This document shows, in pieces, positions 11,801-17,933 of a stretch of 64,000 bases of DNA. Source of the stretch: Symbiodinium natans. Its lineage: Eukaryota; Sar; Dinophyceae; Suessiales; Symbiodiniaceae. Location of the stretch: NCBI GenBank assembly GCA_905221605.1, contig CAJNDS010000514.1:1-64000 (forward strand). Direction: 5' to 3'. Position 1 is the stretch's first letter. Each line of letters starts with the position of its first letter. The translations under genes were made by a program, and so were the position numbers. Below the pieces are notes generated by a model, which was not told the origin of the DNA, did not search any database, and saw nothing but the letters and a program-made list of their open reading frames with translations.

Positions 11801-13818
11801 AAACCCTGAACCCTGAACCCTGAACCCTGAACCCTGAACCCTGAACCCTACAAACCATGTACAGTGAAGTGCGTGGCCTTCACCAGCGGGATGTCCTTGG
11901 CGCTCTCCGGCAGCTCCTGGGGCAGCCAAGATGGCAGCCGCCATGGTGGGGGTTTTGGGTTTAGGGTTTAGGGTTTAGGGTTTGGGGGTTGGGGTTTAGG
12001 GTGAAGGGGTTGGGGTGTAGGGTCTCGGGCGAAGGGCTTACTTGGGGCTTCGGGTATCCTATGGTCGGCTTAGAGGGCGTCTCGGGTTTAGGGCTTAGGG
12101 TATCCTATTGTCGGCTTAGATGGCGAGCCCGCTGACGTTGTGTGATGGGGGGGTGGGGGGGCTTGTTCTCAGTTTCCCTTTGGAGGTACCGTTCGTCCTT
12201 ATATTAAGGGGAACCCAAATGTCAGCCTAATTTTCAACAACCGCCACCCCCATCTTTTCCTGAAATCTCCCTTTCGAACTCGGAGATCTCCCCACAAAAC
12301 CCTTCAAACACTTCTTTGCCCACACCCAAAACCCTAAACCCTAAACCCTATACACCCTTCGGTTCTTCGCAAAATGCGCCTTTCTGATCTTCTCGAGCTT
12401 GTCTAAGCTGCGGCCGGCCATTGCCCAGTTCACCTTCTCGCCACCTGCCAGGTTTAGAGGGTTTAGGGTTTAGGGTTTAGGGTTTAGGGTTCTGGGTTTA
12501 GGGTTTAGGGGGGTTTGGTGTTCTTGGTCGATAGTGGATTTACCTGCAGTTTTATGGGTTCTACCTGCTAACTAAGGAGTAGTTCCTACTAAACTGCAGG
12601 TAAATAGAGTCCGAGGTAGAATTTTGGTTCTGTATAGGTTTAAGGCCACTTGTTGAAGCTTCAAGGTTTATTGGCCTTCGGGTTTTAAGCATTTGAATCT
12701 ACAGGGTTCAGGGTTTTGGTTCTAGGGCTTTCAGGGCTTGGGGTTGAAAGGCTCTAAGGGCTTTAACATAAGTCTTTCTGGCTTAAGGGCCTTTAGGGCT
12801 TCATAAGCAGCAAGGACTTATGAGGGTTGTAAGCGGCCTGAGGTTTTGATTCAGGCAGTCGAGGTTCTTTGGCGTCCTTGCGTCGACGCCCGGCCACCAC
12901 CCTGCAACCTGAGCCCTGAACTCTCGGTCCTCCTAAGCTCTATAGGGTTTAGGGTTCAGGGTTCAGGGTTAGGGTTTAGGGTTTAGGGTTTAGGGTTTAG
13001 GGTTCAGGGTTTAGGGTTTAGGGTTTAGGGTTTAGGGTTTAGGGTTTAGGGTTTAGGGTTTAGGGTTTAGGGTTTAGGGTTTAGGGTCTAGGGTCAAAAT
13101 CATCCACGAGACATCCCGGAAAGCCAGAGCTCTAAACCCATAAAGGCCTACGACGCATCTTCCCACGACCATAAACCTCCAAAACTTCTCCTCTTCCTCG
13201 ACGTCCCAAGCCCTGTGTATGATGAAACAAACCGAAATCCGAAACTCTAAGCCGCAAACGGCCATGAGATCCCTATCCCACCCTAACCGCAAAGGTCTAA
13301 ACCTGCAAAACCCTTTTAACCTCCATACGAGCTAGACCGCTGATCCGCCTCGGTTGGCAAGGTATTCGCATGCTAGGCGGCCGGTGAACCCCGTTGCGCC
13401 CAGCACCTGGCAAAAACCGAGGCCAGACACGTTTTTGATGCGTTGAGGGCTTGTAGGGTTGTGGTTCCGGGTAGGGTTCTGCATGGAGCTTCCAAATTCC
13501 CAAGAGTCATATTGTTCGAGGACTCTGATTGGGGCTTTTGGCCCCCCTGTGGACTGATTGAAGAATTATTGCTGCAGTCACGTGGCGGTGGCTGTCATCT
13601 ACGTGCCATCGTCACTGTAGGTTTACCCTAAGGGTCCATGTACCTGATTAATTATTGTATACTTGGGCCTAAAGTCCCTTGATATGAAGTACTTTAAGGC
13701 CCAAGTATTCCCTATTTAGGCACATGGACCCCCGGGTTAATGTGTTACCTTCAACCTCAAGGCGACAAGAACTCCTCCGTCCGATTTGCCCAGGCACCAC
13801 CACATCGTAGGTTGGCAT
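159..13818 (-). CDS. Saccharopine dehydrogenase-like oxidoreductase (SCCPDH family), at least 12 exons, 3' end possibly outside window
   Basis: Exons (minus strand, in order): 13818-13795, 13406-13344, 12442-12359, 11928-11860, 7176-7111, 6429-6382, 5605-5531, 4455-4390, 2639-2601, 1679-1611, 1053-982, 233-159. Conceptual reading gives a start MPTYDVVV, the Rossmann nucleotide-binding turn GATGFTG, then AGRSLDKLEKI, KDIPLV, AKVILN, GLPVVEAC, DITGEVAFVKSSADRY, CAGFDSIPSDIG, EMKKRH, RTVVGNMSGGASGGT and LPEGAYMLDNP. The order and spacing are those of the eukaryotic and mycobacterial SCCPDH/trans-acting enoyl reductase-like family, a predicted NAD(P)-dependent oxidoreductase whose substrate is generally unknown. 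The exons sum to roughly 240 residues, so parts of the C-terminal half (family about 400-430 aa) are missing, unrecognised or beyond base 1. Introns are packed with TTTAGGG/CCCTAAA tracts and short inverted-repeat elements, and one contains a whole second gene. A decayed gene is possible, but every recognised exon keeps an open frame. Confidence 0.82.
982..1053 (-). CDS. SCCPDH-like exon 11 (LPEGAYMLDNPN)
   Basis: Reads MKQIILPEGAYMLDNPNAEN then ADAT. The family has a short P-Y-x-L-N/D-P segment soon after the SGGT loop. A CCCTAAA tract (1056-1107) lies directly upstream on the gene strand. The reading frame stays open further, so the 3' limit is uncertain. Confidence 0.65.
1056..1107 (+). 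repeat. Interstitial telomere-type repeat tract (CCCTAAA)
   Basis: Seven near-perfect heptamers directly adjoining an SCCPDH-like exon, on the intron side. Confidence 0.92.
1611..1679 (-). CDS. SCCPDH-like exon 10 (RTVVGNMSGGASGGTLESG)
   Basis: Reads CARIRTVVGNMSGGASGGTL then ESG, the glycine-rich G-x-x-SGGT loop of the family. The donor side reads GGCGTCC, so a GC donor is possible. Confidence 0.85.
1945..1992 (+). repeat. Interstitial telomere-type repeat tract (CCCTAAA)
   Basis: Six or seven heptamers with one CCTTAAA variant, inside an SCCPDH-like intron. Confidence 0.9.
2110..2187 (+). repeat. Interstitial telomere-type repeat tract (TTTAGGG)
   Basis: TTTAGGG units mixed with TTTTAGGG octamers, ending 12 nt before the left target duplication of a family B element. 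Confidence 0.9.
2207..2308. mobile_element. MITE-like element, family B copy 1, with 8-bp target duplication
   Basis: Termini TTGGGATGTTCCCCCTTAT and ATAAGGGGGAACATCCCAA are perfect inverted repeats. GCTTGCAC occurs directly at both flanks (2199-2206 and 2309-2316). An 8-bp duplication is typical of hAT-type transposition. The element is 102 bp and has no coding capacity. It lies in an SCCPDH-like intron. Confidence 0.85.
2477..2556 (+). repeat. Interstitial telomere-type repeat tract (CCCTAAA)
   Basis: About eleven uninterrupted CCCTAAA units between two SCCPDH-like exons. Confidence 0.93.
2601..2639 (-). CDS. SCCPDH-like exon 9 (MAATEMKKRHSWP)
   Basis: A 39-nt exon reading MAATEMKKRHSWP. 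The family normally has a KKRHxxP-like segment between GVQM and RTVVGNMSGG. A GTAGCT donor-like sequence follows. It is small, so confidence rests on position and motif together. Confidence 0.6.
2650..2850 (+). repeat. Long interstitial telomere-type tract (TTTAGGG with TTAGGGC variant block)
   Basis: About 28 units. A run of GCTTAGG heptamers sits inside TTTAGGG units, so variants are clustered as expected from local amplification. It faces the CCCTAAA tract at 2477-2556 across a 39-nt exon. Confidence 0.93.
3426..3478 (+). repeat. Interstitial telomere-type repeat tract (TTTAGGG)
   Basis: Seven perfect heptamers next to a poly-G/poly-C junction at 3390-3408. Confidence 0.9.
3813..3975. repeat. 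Short dispersed repeat, family C copy 1
   Basis: CTTAGGGTAGTTACATGG at one end and CCATATAGCTACCCTTAG at the other are imperfect inverted repeats. The internal CCTTATAT and CTTCAGAACCC blocks are shared with 62110-62215. Confidence 0.65.
4225..4345 (+). repeat. Degenerate TTTATAGGG/TTGATAGGG tract
   Basis: About twelve 9-mers of the form TTTATAGGG, GCTTATAGGG and TTGATAGGG. This looks like an expanded telomere-repeat variant. It follows SCCPDH-like exon 8 on the gene strand. Confidence 0.85.
4390..4455 (-). CDS. SCCPDH-like exon 8 (KVHCAGFDSIPSDIGA)
   Basis: Contains C-A-G-F-D-S-I-P-S-D, the most conserved motif of SCCPDH proteins, followed by GVQM. The next intron begins in a tract of TTTATAGGG-type degenerate telomere repeats (4225-4345). 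Confidence 0.88.
4548..4630. mobile_element. MITE-like element, family B copy 2, with near-perfect 8-bp target duplication
   Basis: Termini TTGGGATGTTCCCCCTTATA and TATAAAGAGGAACATCCCAA. Flanks are GCTATCAC and CCTATCAC, one mismatch. It is the same family as 2207-2308 with a shorter centre (83 bp). Confidence 0.8.
5531..5605 (-). CDS. SCCPDH-like exon 7 (DITGEVAFVKSSADRYDEKA)
   Basis: The DITGE motif followed by the amphipathic helix SSADRYDEKAKETK is typical of the family. TTTAGGG repeats flank it on one side and CCCTAAA on the other within about 30 nt. Confidence 0.85.
6382..6429 (-). CDS. SCCPDH-like exon 6 (GLPVVEACTNNGCCYI)
   Basis: A 48-nt exon after a CTGCAG acceptor. It supplies the VVEAC..NG..Y.D stretch of the family. 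Joining to exon 7 gives YIDITGEV. The donor side reads GACGCC, so either a GA-AG or a GC-AC intron is implied. Confidence 0.8.
6971..7075. repeat. Short dispersed repeat, family E copy 1
   Basis: AACCCTAAAATTGGGATCAT, CTACCCTATACTACTCTAAT and a CCCTTTTTAGGGGCTC end. It is related to 9180-9275, 9738-9800 and 9817-9882. It lies in the intron after SCCPDH-like exon 5, just beyond the exon. Confidence 0.55.
7111..7176 (-). CDS. SCCPDH-like exon 5 (AKSAKVILNYAG)
   Basis: Reads EAAKSAKVILNYAGTPYADK then AG. It matches the family strand preceding the VVEAC helix. The exon follows a CATGCAAG acceptor-like border. GGC occurs at both ends of the next intron, so the in-frame junction is ambiguous and does not fit GT-AG. 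Confidence 0.8.
7603..7690 (+). repeat. Interstitial telomere-type repeat tract (TTTAGGG)
   Basis: Twelve uninterrupted TTTAGGG units. A second tract at 7771-7846 is separated by about 80 nt of unique sequence. Confidence 0.95.
7771..7846 (+). repeat. Interstitial telomere-type repeat tract (TTTAGGG)
   Basis: Eleven perfect units in the same orientation as 7603-7690. Confidence 0.95.
7954..8032. repeat. Short inverted-repeat element
   Basis: CAGGATGGGCTA and TAGCCCATCCTG are perfect 12-bp terminal inverted repeats. The flanks GGCAGTTCTG and GGCAACTCTG look like a diverged target duplication. Confidence 0.6.
8274..8344. repeat. Short hairpin repeat adjoining family A copy 1
   Basis: GTTCTGAACACATATAAGAC and GGGTCTTAAGGAGTTC form an imperfect inverted repeat around GGTTTTAAAAGGGTGCACC. 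It abuts the GTAGCCCAG terminus, suggesting stacked insertions. Confidence 0.45.
8345..8455. mobile_element. Inverted-repeat element, family A copy 1 (degenerate)
   Basis: Begins GGTAGCCCAGTAACCATAC and shares the internal AGGGCACCCTTTG block with the other copies. The far terminus is diverged. It starts right where the metacaspase reading frame leaves the family. Confidence 0.55.
8456..8803 (-). CDS. Metacaspase-like exon 8 (p10-like region)
   Basis: About 115 residues: VGKRTFWTQLGRLLPE, then VFCITACGAGQCAIEAYLNG, GVLTFCLLEALKQ, EVLPALDQFFEIAYGRH. ITAC..GQCA.EA...G...GVLT is the p10-type strand-turn of metacaspases. It is the longest exon of this gene. The frame runs into another inverted-repeat element near 8455, the probable donor. 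Confidence 0.85.
8456..10730 (-). CDS. Metacaspase-like protein (peptidase C14 fold), about 8 exons, predicted non-catalytic; nested in the SCCPDH-like gene
   Basis: Exons (minus strand): 10730-10602, 10490-10350, 10063-9995, 9729-9677, 9401-9281, 9176-9091, 8989-8933, 8803-8456. The first exon reads MPERKALVVGINYVDTSAEL then HGAVNDA, the metacaspase N-terminus (K-A-L-x-VGINY..L.G.VND). Exon 2 has PTRDNIVQGLDWLTSDASKG. Exon 3 has IFCGRAMQVQG where families read FxSGHGxQ. Exons 4-5 give VPKDWEGFW, ITDQELHEHF, LPGGVMLTLILDASF, where D-x-C-H-S-G is expected. Exon 8 has ITACGAGQCAIEAYLNGSQQ and GVLTFCLLEAL, the p10-type ISGC..Q.A....G...GALT segment. The catalytic His position appears as Arg and the Cys position as Ser (DAS), so it is a pseudo-protease if expressed. 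Trypanosome MCA4 is a known Cys-to-Ser metacaspase homologue. All exons keep an open frame. The last exon or stop is not resolved. Confidence 0.78.
8803..8933. mobile_element. Inverted-repeat element, family A copy 2, coincident with an intron
   Basis: Starts GTAGCCCAGTAACCATA and ends GGTACCACTGGGCTACC, an imperfect terminal inverted repeat. Inside are a (TAA)n run and AGGGCACCCTTTTTTGGG. It lies exactly between coding segments 7 and 8 of the metacaspase-like gene, so it behaves as an intron. This is the arrangement of introner elements. Confidence 0.75.
8933..8989 (-). CDS. Possible metacaspase-like exon 7 (RLEHVNALPRRLSHVA)
   Basis: A short open segment abutting the inverted-repeat element at 8803-8933. 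Removing that element joins it in frame to VGKRTFWTQL of exon 8. Confidence 0.45.
9000..9082. repeat. Short dispersed repeat (GTTTAAGTRCCCTTAAAAATG family), copy 1
   Basis: Shares the end GGGTTTAAGTACCCTTAAAA then ATGCAAAATGGTAAC and an upstream ATGTTTGTTTTTCCTTATT-like part with 32280-32372. It lies in a putative metacaspase intron. Confidence 0.55.
9091..9176 (-). CDS. Possible metacaspase-like exon 6 (linker)
   Basis: An open segment reading FGPQGMEYPAHEQRNEVGSL then RDDGG. It lies between two repeat elements (9180-9275 and 9000-9082) that look intronic. It fits the variable linker of metacaspases but carries no diagnostic motif. Confidence 0.4.
9180..9275. repeat. Short dispersed repeat, family E copy 2
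   Basis: AACCCTAAAATTGATTGGGG, ATACCCTATACTCTAAG and CCCGTTTAGGGCTC. It separates metacaspase-like exons 5 and 6, so it is probably intronic. Confidence 0.55.
9281..9401 (-). CDS. Metacaspase-like exon 5 (Cys-site segment, LTLILDASF)
   Basis: ITDQELHEHFASLPGGVMLT then LILDASFLC. This is the canonical I-x-D-x-E-L-H...LP-x-GV-x-L-T-x-I-x-D-x-C-H-S-G strand, but the last part reads D-A-S-F. The frame is clean, so the change is not an obvious frameshift. Confidence 0.8.
9440..9582 (+). repeat. Interstitial telomere-type tract (TTCAGGG/TTTAGGG)
   Basis: About 20 units mixing TTCAGGG, TTTAGGG and TGTAGGG. It occupies the intron between metacaspase-like exons 4 and 5, which is bordered by a 14-nt direct repeat. 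Confidence 0.93.
9677..9729 (-). CDS. Metacaspase-like exon 4 (VPKDWEGFW)
   Basis: VPKDWEGFWTHHVITDQ matches the family's V-P-x-D-W...I-x-D-x-E. Its last 14 nt (ATCACGGATCAGGA) are repeated exactly at the start of exon 5. Confidence 0.75.
9738..9882. repeat. Short dispersed repeat, family E copies 3 and 4 (tandem, inverted relative to copy 1)
   Basis: Two head-to-tail units each with GGGTTCATATACTTTAGAAG or AGGATTCATATACGTTAATA followed by GAGTAGTATAGGGT. The first begins directly upstream of metacaspase-like exon 4. Confidence 0.5.
9882..9962 (+). repeat. Interstitial telomere-type repeat tract (CCCTAAA)
   Basis: Eleven units with two CCCTACA variants, directly adjoining metacaspase-like exon 3. 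Confidence 0.93.
9995..10063 (-). CDS. Metacaspase-like exon 3 (His-site segment, IFCGRAMQV)
   Basis: IFCGRAMQVQG aligns with F-x-S-G-H-G-x-Q-V of active metacaspases, and FEEAL with the following DEAL. The catalytic His is therefore Arg here. The assignment depends on position between exons 2 and 4. Confidence 0.6.
10350..10490 (-). CDS. Metacaspase-like exon 2 (PTRDNIVQGLDWL)
   Basis: Preceded by GGGTTTAG, an acceptor-like end. PTRDNI..GLDWL..DASKGDCL corresponds to the metacaspase helix P-T-x-x-N-I-x-x-A-L-x-W-L-V-x-D-A-x-x-GD-S-L. The frame diverges from the family right after GDCL, marking the donor. Confidence 0.82.
10602..10730 (-). CDS. Metacaspase-like exon 1 (start; KALVVGINYVDT)
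   Basis: An ATG followed by MPERKALVVGINY, the first strand of the caspase-haemoglobinase fold, then HGAVNDALRWVEALGRFG. The exon ends near LLEEE. The next ~110 nt carry AT-rich repeat DNA before exon 2. Confidence 0.85.
11343..11443. mobile_element. Inverted-repeat element, family A copy 3
   Basis: Contains CGTAACCATATTTTCATAAG, GTTGGTTACC and a GGTAGCACTGGGCTACCC terminus, matching copies at 8.8, 40.7 and 54.6 kb. The left terminus is partly lost. Confidence 0.6.
11770..11850 (+). repeat. Interstitial telomere-type tract (CCCTAAA then CCCTGAA)
   Basis: A block of CCCTAAA followed by six CCCTGAA units, immediately beside SCCPDH-like exon 4. Confidence 0.93.
11860..11928 (-). CDS. SCCPDH-like exon 4 (PESAKDIPLVKA)
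   Basis: Reads WLPQELPESAKDIPLVKATH and a few residues more. This matches the segment preceding the AKVVLN strand in the family. The exon is sandwiched between a CCCTGAA/CCCTAAA tract (11770-11850) and a TTTAGGG tract (11950-12000). The following intron, about 4.7 kb, holds the metacaspase-like gene. Confidence 0.7.
12359..12442 (-). CDS. SCCPDH-like exon 3 (NWAMAGRSLDKLEKI)
   Basis: Reads GEKVNWAMAGRSLDKLEKIR then KAHFAKNRR. The second Rossmann strand W-A-x-A-G-R-S/N-xx-K-L is diagnostic for SCCPDH proteins. TTTAGGG tracts lie immediately on the upstream side and CCCTAAA repeats on the downstream side. Confidence 0.85.
12538..12605. repeat. Short inverted-repeat element
   Basis: ATTTACCTGCAGTTT and AAACTGCAGGTAAAT are perfect 15-bp inverted repeats around a 38-nt centre. 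It lies in the intron between SCCPDH-like exons 2 and 3. Confidence 0.65.
12945..13087 (+). repeat. Interstitial telomere-type repeat tract (TTTAGGG)
   Basis: About 20 units, the longest near-perfect tract of the left flank. It lies in the intron between SCCPDH-like exons 2 and 3. Confidence 0.95.
13344..13406 (-). CDS. SCCPDH-like exon 2 (Rossmann GATGFTG)
   Basis: Reads VLGATGFTGRLACEYLANRG. It is preceded by a TTTTTGCCAG acceptor-like sequence. GxxGxxG is the dinucleotide-binding loop. A stop follows shortly after the GG, so the exon must end near here and continue at exon 3 (GEKVNWAMAGRS). Confidence 0.85.
13630..13733. repeat. Short inverted-repeat element
   Basis: GGGTCCATGTACCTGA and CACATGGACCC termini, with inner arms ATACTTGGGCCT and AGGCCCAAGTAT, form a long imperfect hairpin. 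It lies in the first SCCPDH-like intron. Confidence 0.6.
13795..13818 (-). CDS. SCCPDH-like exon 1 (start codon, MPTYDVVV)
   Basis: An ATG opens the first beta strand of the Rossmann fold (YDVVV). Joined to exon 2 it reads VVVLGATGFTG, the classic N-terminus of the family. The bases GGTG occur at both borders, so the exact splice point is ambiguous. Confidence 0.75.
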
Positions 13819-14976
13819 CTTCGCAGACCGCAGGCTCCAGCGCAGGGAGGACCGAAGTTGCTTGAAGCAACAGCTGCGGCCAGGACATACGAGCACATCA
13901 CATCTCCACACTTGTCCACCCCAGAAGCCTTAGAAAGGGTATACGTCGTGGGGGGGGGGGGGGGGAAGGGGAAGGATGGTGCCGATTTTACGGGGCTCCG
14001 CCATAAATACAGAGTACCTGCCACCCAGGGAGGTGGTTTTTCAAAAGCGACCCCGGTGGGCCCCATAGGCCCTAAACCCCAAACCCTAAACCCTAAACCC
14101 TCCAATGGAAATCCAGGCTCGGAGTCGCAAACTTTTTTCCCTGCCGATCGCCAGGCACGAGGATGTGCCGGGAACGTTGAAACGTGACCCGCAGCAGACA
14201 CCCCAAAACCCCTAAATTCTTTAACCCCAAACCTCGAAACCCTGAACCTTAGATCCTGTAGACCCTGAAATTAATAAGCTGCAAAAGCCTGACGTGCTAC
14301 CTGCGTCGATGTCAGTTTAAGCTTAGCAAGCTCTGCAAATCCAACACCTCGGATTTTTGAGAAACCCATCGCCATCCACGATGTAAGGACCTCTATATAC
14401 TCTACTGAGCTTGGCACCCTTGCAAAAGCCATGATTCTAGCTGTTCTTTGGGGATTCTACTAACCAAAAACTGAGAAATGGAAATCAAGTACCCCTAAGT
14501 GTAGTTTAAGGTGCATGCCTTCAGGTGTTGGGCTCGGCGGGTACCTGAAACCCTAAACAATGAACCCTAAAACCTAAACCCTAAACCCTAAACCCTAGAA
14601 TGCTCCGGGAAAAGACGGCCTGGCCTTGCAGGCTTTTGAGGGCACTCCGACTGCGTCCCGGGGGTACTTACAGCCAGGCAACTTTGAGGGTTTTAGGGTT
14701 TCTGGTTGAGGCTTTTATAGGGTTCTAGGGTTTTAGGGTTTTAGGGTGTCAGGGTGTTGCGGTTTCAGGGCTTTAAGGTTTTAGGGTTTTGGGGTTTCGA
14801 GTTTCAGGGCTAGCTGTACTTGCAACCTTGGTTTGGGAGCTTATGCAAATTTGGCTATAGCTACAAGTGCAGACCAAACCCGGGGTTACCGGACGTAGGG
14901 AGCTCTTTCAACTAAAGTGTATAAGTAGGTTAGAACTGTACCACGGGCCTCTACTCAGGCATCTTCTTCAGCCACA

Positions 14977-15099
14977 ATGCTGCCTCACAATCGATCCGTC
15001 CTTGGTCCCTCGCCGAGCCGGCCGGAACAGCTGTGGGCAAAGCTGCGAACATCACTACATCGACTCCCCCCAAGAGAACTCTTTCAAGGGATTGTATAG
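14977..15099 (+). CDS. Possible first exon of an unrecognised plus-strand gene
   Basis: Opens with ATG and reads MLPHNRSVLGPSPSRPEQLW, then AKLRTSLHRLPPRELFQG, before a TAG. The residue mix looks coding. No family is recognised. A longer overlapping frame (15033-15542) is also open, and the two cannot be separated by eye. Confidence 0.35.
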   Translation: MLPHNRSVLGPSPSRPEQLWAKLRTSLHRLPPRELFQGIV

Positions 15100-15542
15100 A
15101 GACACTACATCCCGAAGTCCCTACTAAGAACCAGCAAGAAGGTTCTTGTGGAAGTTCCTTGACGCAGCGGTTCCGACCTAGCCGAATGAGTTGGACACTT
15201 GGCGGATGTCACTCGTGTGCAGGCACCGTTGCTGACGTTCGCGCCGCCAGGGGGCTACCCATCATGCAGCCCGGCCCAATAACTACTCCTGAAGGGATGA
15301 TAGTTGCGATGATGCACTGTTGGTACTGGCAATCAGTGGTAGAATCCCCTGTGGCAAGCGACGCCCTGAAGCACACAGCATGCCGCCTTGCTGCTGCTGT
15401 CAGCGGCTTCCCTTGTGCTCCAAGGGCTTGTGAAACTCAGTTTGGCGGTGTGGCTGTCGGAGACCATAATGTTTTGCATTCTCAAACGCTTCGAAACAAA
15501 ATCGTGTCACAAACCTGGTGCTACTCGAACCCCTCCGTGTAA
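15033..15542 (+). CDS. Unrecognised 169-codon open frame
   Basis: The longest open frame of the 14-18 kb stretch. Its second half (SVVESPVASDALKHTACR, ACETQFGGVAVGDHNVLH) looks more protein-like than its first. No motif is recognised, so it may be one exon plus flanking read-through, or chance. Confidence 0.3.
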   Translation: MGKAANITTSTPPKRTLSRDCIETLHPEVPTKNQQEGSCGSSLTQRFRPSRMSWTLGGCHSCAGTVADVRAARGLPIMQPGPITTPEGMIVAMMHCWYWQSVVESPVASDALKHTACRLAAAVSGFPCAPRACETQFGGVAVGDHNVLHSQTLRNKIVSQTWCYSNPSV

Positions 15543-16329
15543 GGCTTACGGCATCTGCTTGTGGGGCTGTCGTCCCCAGGAGTTTATACGGGTCTCCTCC
15601 GGTGGCCAGCCACCACTTTACTAACCTCAGCCGCCCGCACCGCAGGCGGCCAGGCGCGCCAGGTCCGTCGGCTCCAAGCCGTCTGTGCGGTGTGGGGCCT
15701 CTCGCTTCCCACGCCTAACCCTTGTAGAAAACAAAACGGAACAGCCGTTACAGAATATTTTACAGGGTTCGTTAGTTTAAGGAAGAGGTTGATAGCAGCG
15801 GCATGGTATGGGAGGGGGGGGGGGGGGGGGGGGGGCATGTCGTTGGACAACTTTAAGGCTTCGGAGGTTGGTGAGTCTTGCGTGCTCCAAGTCGCAGGAG
15901 CGCCTCTGCTGCGAGGGTTGTTTCAACAGCCACCCCCGGCTTATTTCCAAGGCCCCTCAAGTCCTAAAGCTCACCCATGGTTCAGGGCAGAGTCTTTTTA
16001 GGCCTTCTGGGTTACGGTTGCACCCTTCAAGAAGAAGTTGGGGTTCGCTGTTGTGATGAACCCTATAACCCTTGCTCAACCCAGCCTCTGCTCCAAGCAA
16101 CCTTAAACCCTACAACCCTACAACCCTACCACCCTACAACCCTATAACCCTAATCCTGCAACCCTATCACCCTAAACCCTACAAACCTATAAGCACAGCT
16201 TCTCGCAGCACGACCGTCGGACGTGCCTTCCCTGCGTTGGGCGCCTTGCCCGCATAAGCGCTCGGGACCTCGGGGCGCTACGGACCGGAAATAAGGCACT
16301 AGGTACCACATATTTCCGACTTGCCCTGA

Positions 16330-16474
16330 GTTTAAGGATGATGGTCATAGTTCTCCCACGAAGAGACAGGAAGCCACCAGCGGCTACTGCATCATTCAAG
16401 AGCTGTAGAAAGTTGGCCCAGAGCCGAGTGCCGGGCAAAGAGAGAATGAAAGAAGCGGTACAGGACCGCCTCAC
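16330..16474 (-). CDS. Possible exon of an unrecognised minus-strand gene
   Basis: Reads LPGTRLWANFLQLLNDAVAA then GGFLSLRGRTMTIILK, a plausible amphipathic helix and strand. No family is recognised. Confidence 0.4.
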
Positions 16475-17136
16475 AGGACATTCATGCCATTAGTGCTGAA
16501 CTTGAGATCTGCTGTCTAGAAGAACACTGATGTAAACATTTGTCGGAGGATGGTCCTCGAAACGCCGCCGGAGAACCTGGTTTCATTTCCCCAAGCCATT
16601 CCACTTTCAAAGCGAAAGCGGCCATTTCAAAACACTCCATGCAAGACCGCCCGGTTTTCTAACAAAGGCCAAGCTCCTCGAAGCTTGCACCCCTGTAGAC
16701 TCCCATTCTGAACAGCGGGTTCGAAACTTCGATACCTGCCTTCCTTAAGCTTCCCAAAACTAAACCGTCCATCCTAAACCCTAAACCCTATGGATCATAA
16801 ACCCTAAACCCTATGACTCCTAAACCCTAAACCTCTCGAGCATCTGCGAGCCCTTCCCAGCCCGGCCCAGATGGTCAGGAGCCACTCCCAGGCCACTTGC
16901 TGGAGGTGGCTCCAGCGCCTCTGTGCCTCTCTGGGGGAGCTTGAGGGGGACTTTTGCGGGCTTGTGGGTGGTTAAGGGTTTGGGGTTGAGCAAGTTTAGA
17001 AAGCTTAGGTTCTAGTGGAGTTTTGGGTGGGTTCAGGGGTTGGGAGTTGGGTTGAGCAACCTAGGGTTTACACCCTGTAACCTCCCAGAACACAATAAGG
17101 GGAGAATGACAAGATCCTGAGAGCACACTAGCTTAC

Positions 17137-17300
17137 ATGAATTCCTTGAGCACGGGGGCCTGAAGCCCGAAGAGCTCCAGCTGCATATTCAACCCGGCCC
17201 TGCAAATATCTAACTCGCAACTTCTGTTCATGCCGCCTGCTCCGTCTGGCTCTCTTTCTGCATCAGCATCACGGAGATCTCTGTACAGCCTGCCTGGCAG
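17137..17300 (-). CDS. Possible exon of an unrecognised minus-strand gene
   Basis: Reads RLYRDLRDADAEREPDGAGG, MNRSCELDICRAGLNMQLEL, FGLQAPVLKEF. A CTGGCAG acceptor-like border precedes it and GTAAGC follows, a good GT donor. It may belong with 16330-16474. Confidence 0.45.
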
Positions 17301-17526
17301 GAGCCAAATGCACACCGAAAGAAGCCCTCAGCGTTCTCATTCCGAACCTATTAAAGCCCCCCCAACCTTCTTCATGGCTTGCAGCACCAGAAATCAAATT
17401 AAATTGCGTGGCCTGAAACCCATGGAAGCCAAGTGTCGGTTGCCCTCAACCCTGAAGCCCTAAACCCTAGGTTTAGGGTTCGGGGTTTAGTGTTTAGGGG
17501 CCCTAAGCCCTACACTGTTTGTGCAG

Positions 17527-17663
17527 CGTGGGGGGTGCCTTTGGAAGCAGATCGCTGAGCATTGCGGATGCATCAGCGAGTACCTCGAGCAAAATCTGCG
17601 GGCAGTCTACAAAAATGATATGGAGTCCTGGATGGCAAGAACATGCCTTCCTACTGATGTGCT
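17527..17663 (+). CDS. Possible internal exon of an unrecognised plus-strand gene
   Basis: Follows a TGTTTGTGCAG acceptor and reads LWKQIAEHCGCISEYLEQNL then RAVYKNDMESWMARTC. The composition is convincing; the family is not recognised. Confidence 0.5.
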
Positions 17664-17805
17664 TGTTACATAAACCCTTTTTGCAGCTGGGACTCAGTCC
17701 CTAAACTCTCAAAACTTTGAACCCTAAACCCTAACAAGAAGCCCTATAACTCTCTTGGGCTACGAAAGCCCATCTGAGGTGTTAACATCCCCGCGTGTTT
17801 TGCAG

Positions 17806-17933
17806 GACATGCACACGCAACTCTCGCACCTTCCCGCGGCAGATCAGCCGCTGCCTAATCAAGGCACCGCAGCCGAAACGCAAGAGACTGGACGGGGAAG
17901 AAACTGGCATAGCCGACAGCTGAAAAGCAATCG
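17806..17933 (+). CDS. Possible terminal exon of the same plus-strand gene (basic tail)
   Basis: Follows a GTGTTTTGCAG acceptor and reads TCTRNSRTFPRQISRCLIKA, PQPKRKRLDGEETGIADS, then TGA. PKRKR resembles a nuclear localisation signal. A second frame is also open across this stretch. Confidence 0.45.

Noticed and set aside
15033-17933. A single plus-strand gene joining 14977-15099, 17527-17663 and 17806-17933
   Set aside because: Individual segments look coding, but no family order ties them together, so they are listed separately.
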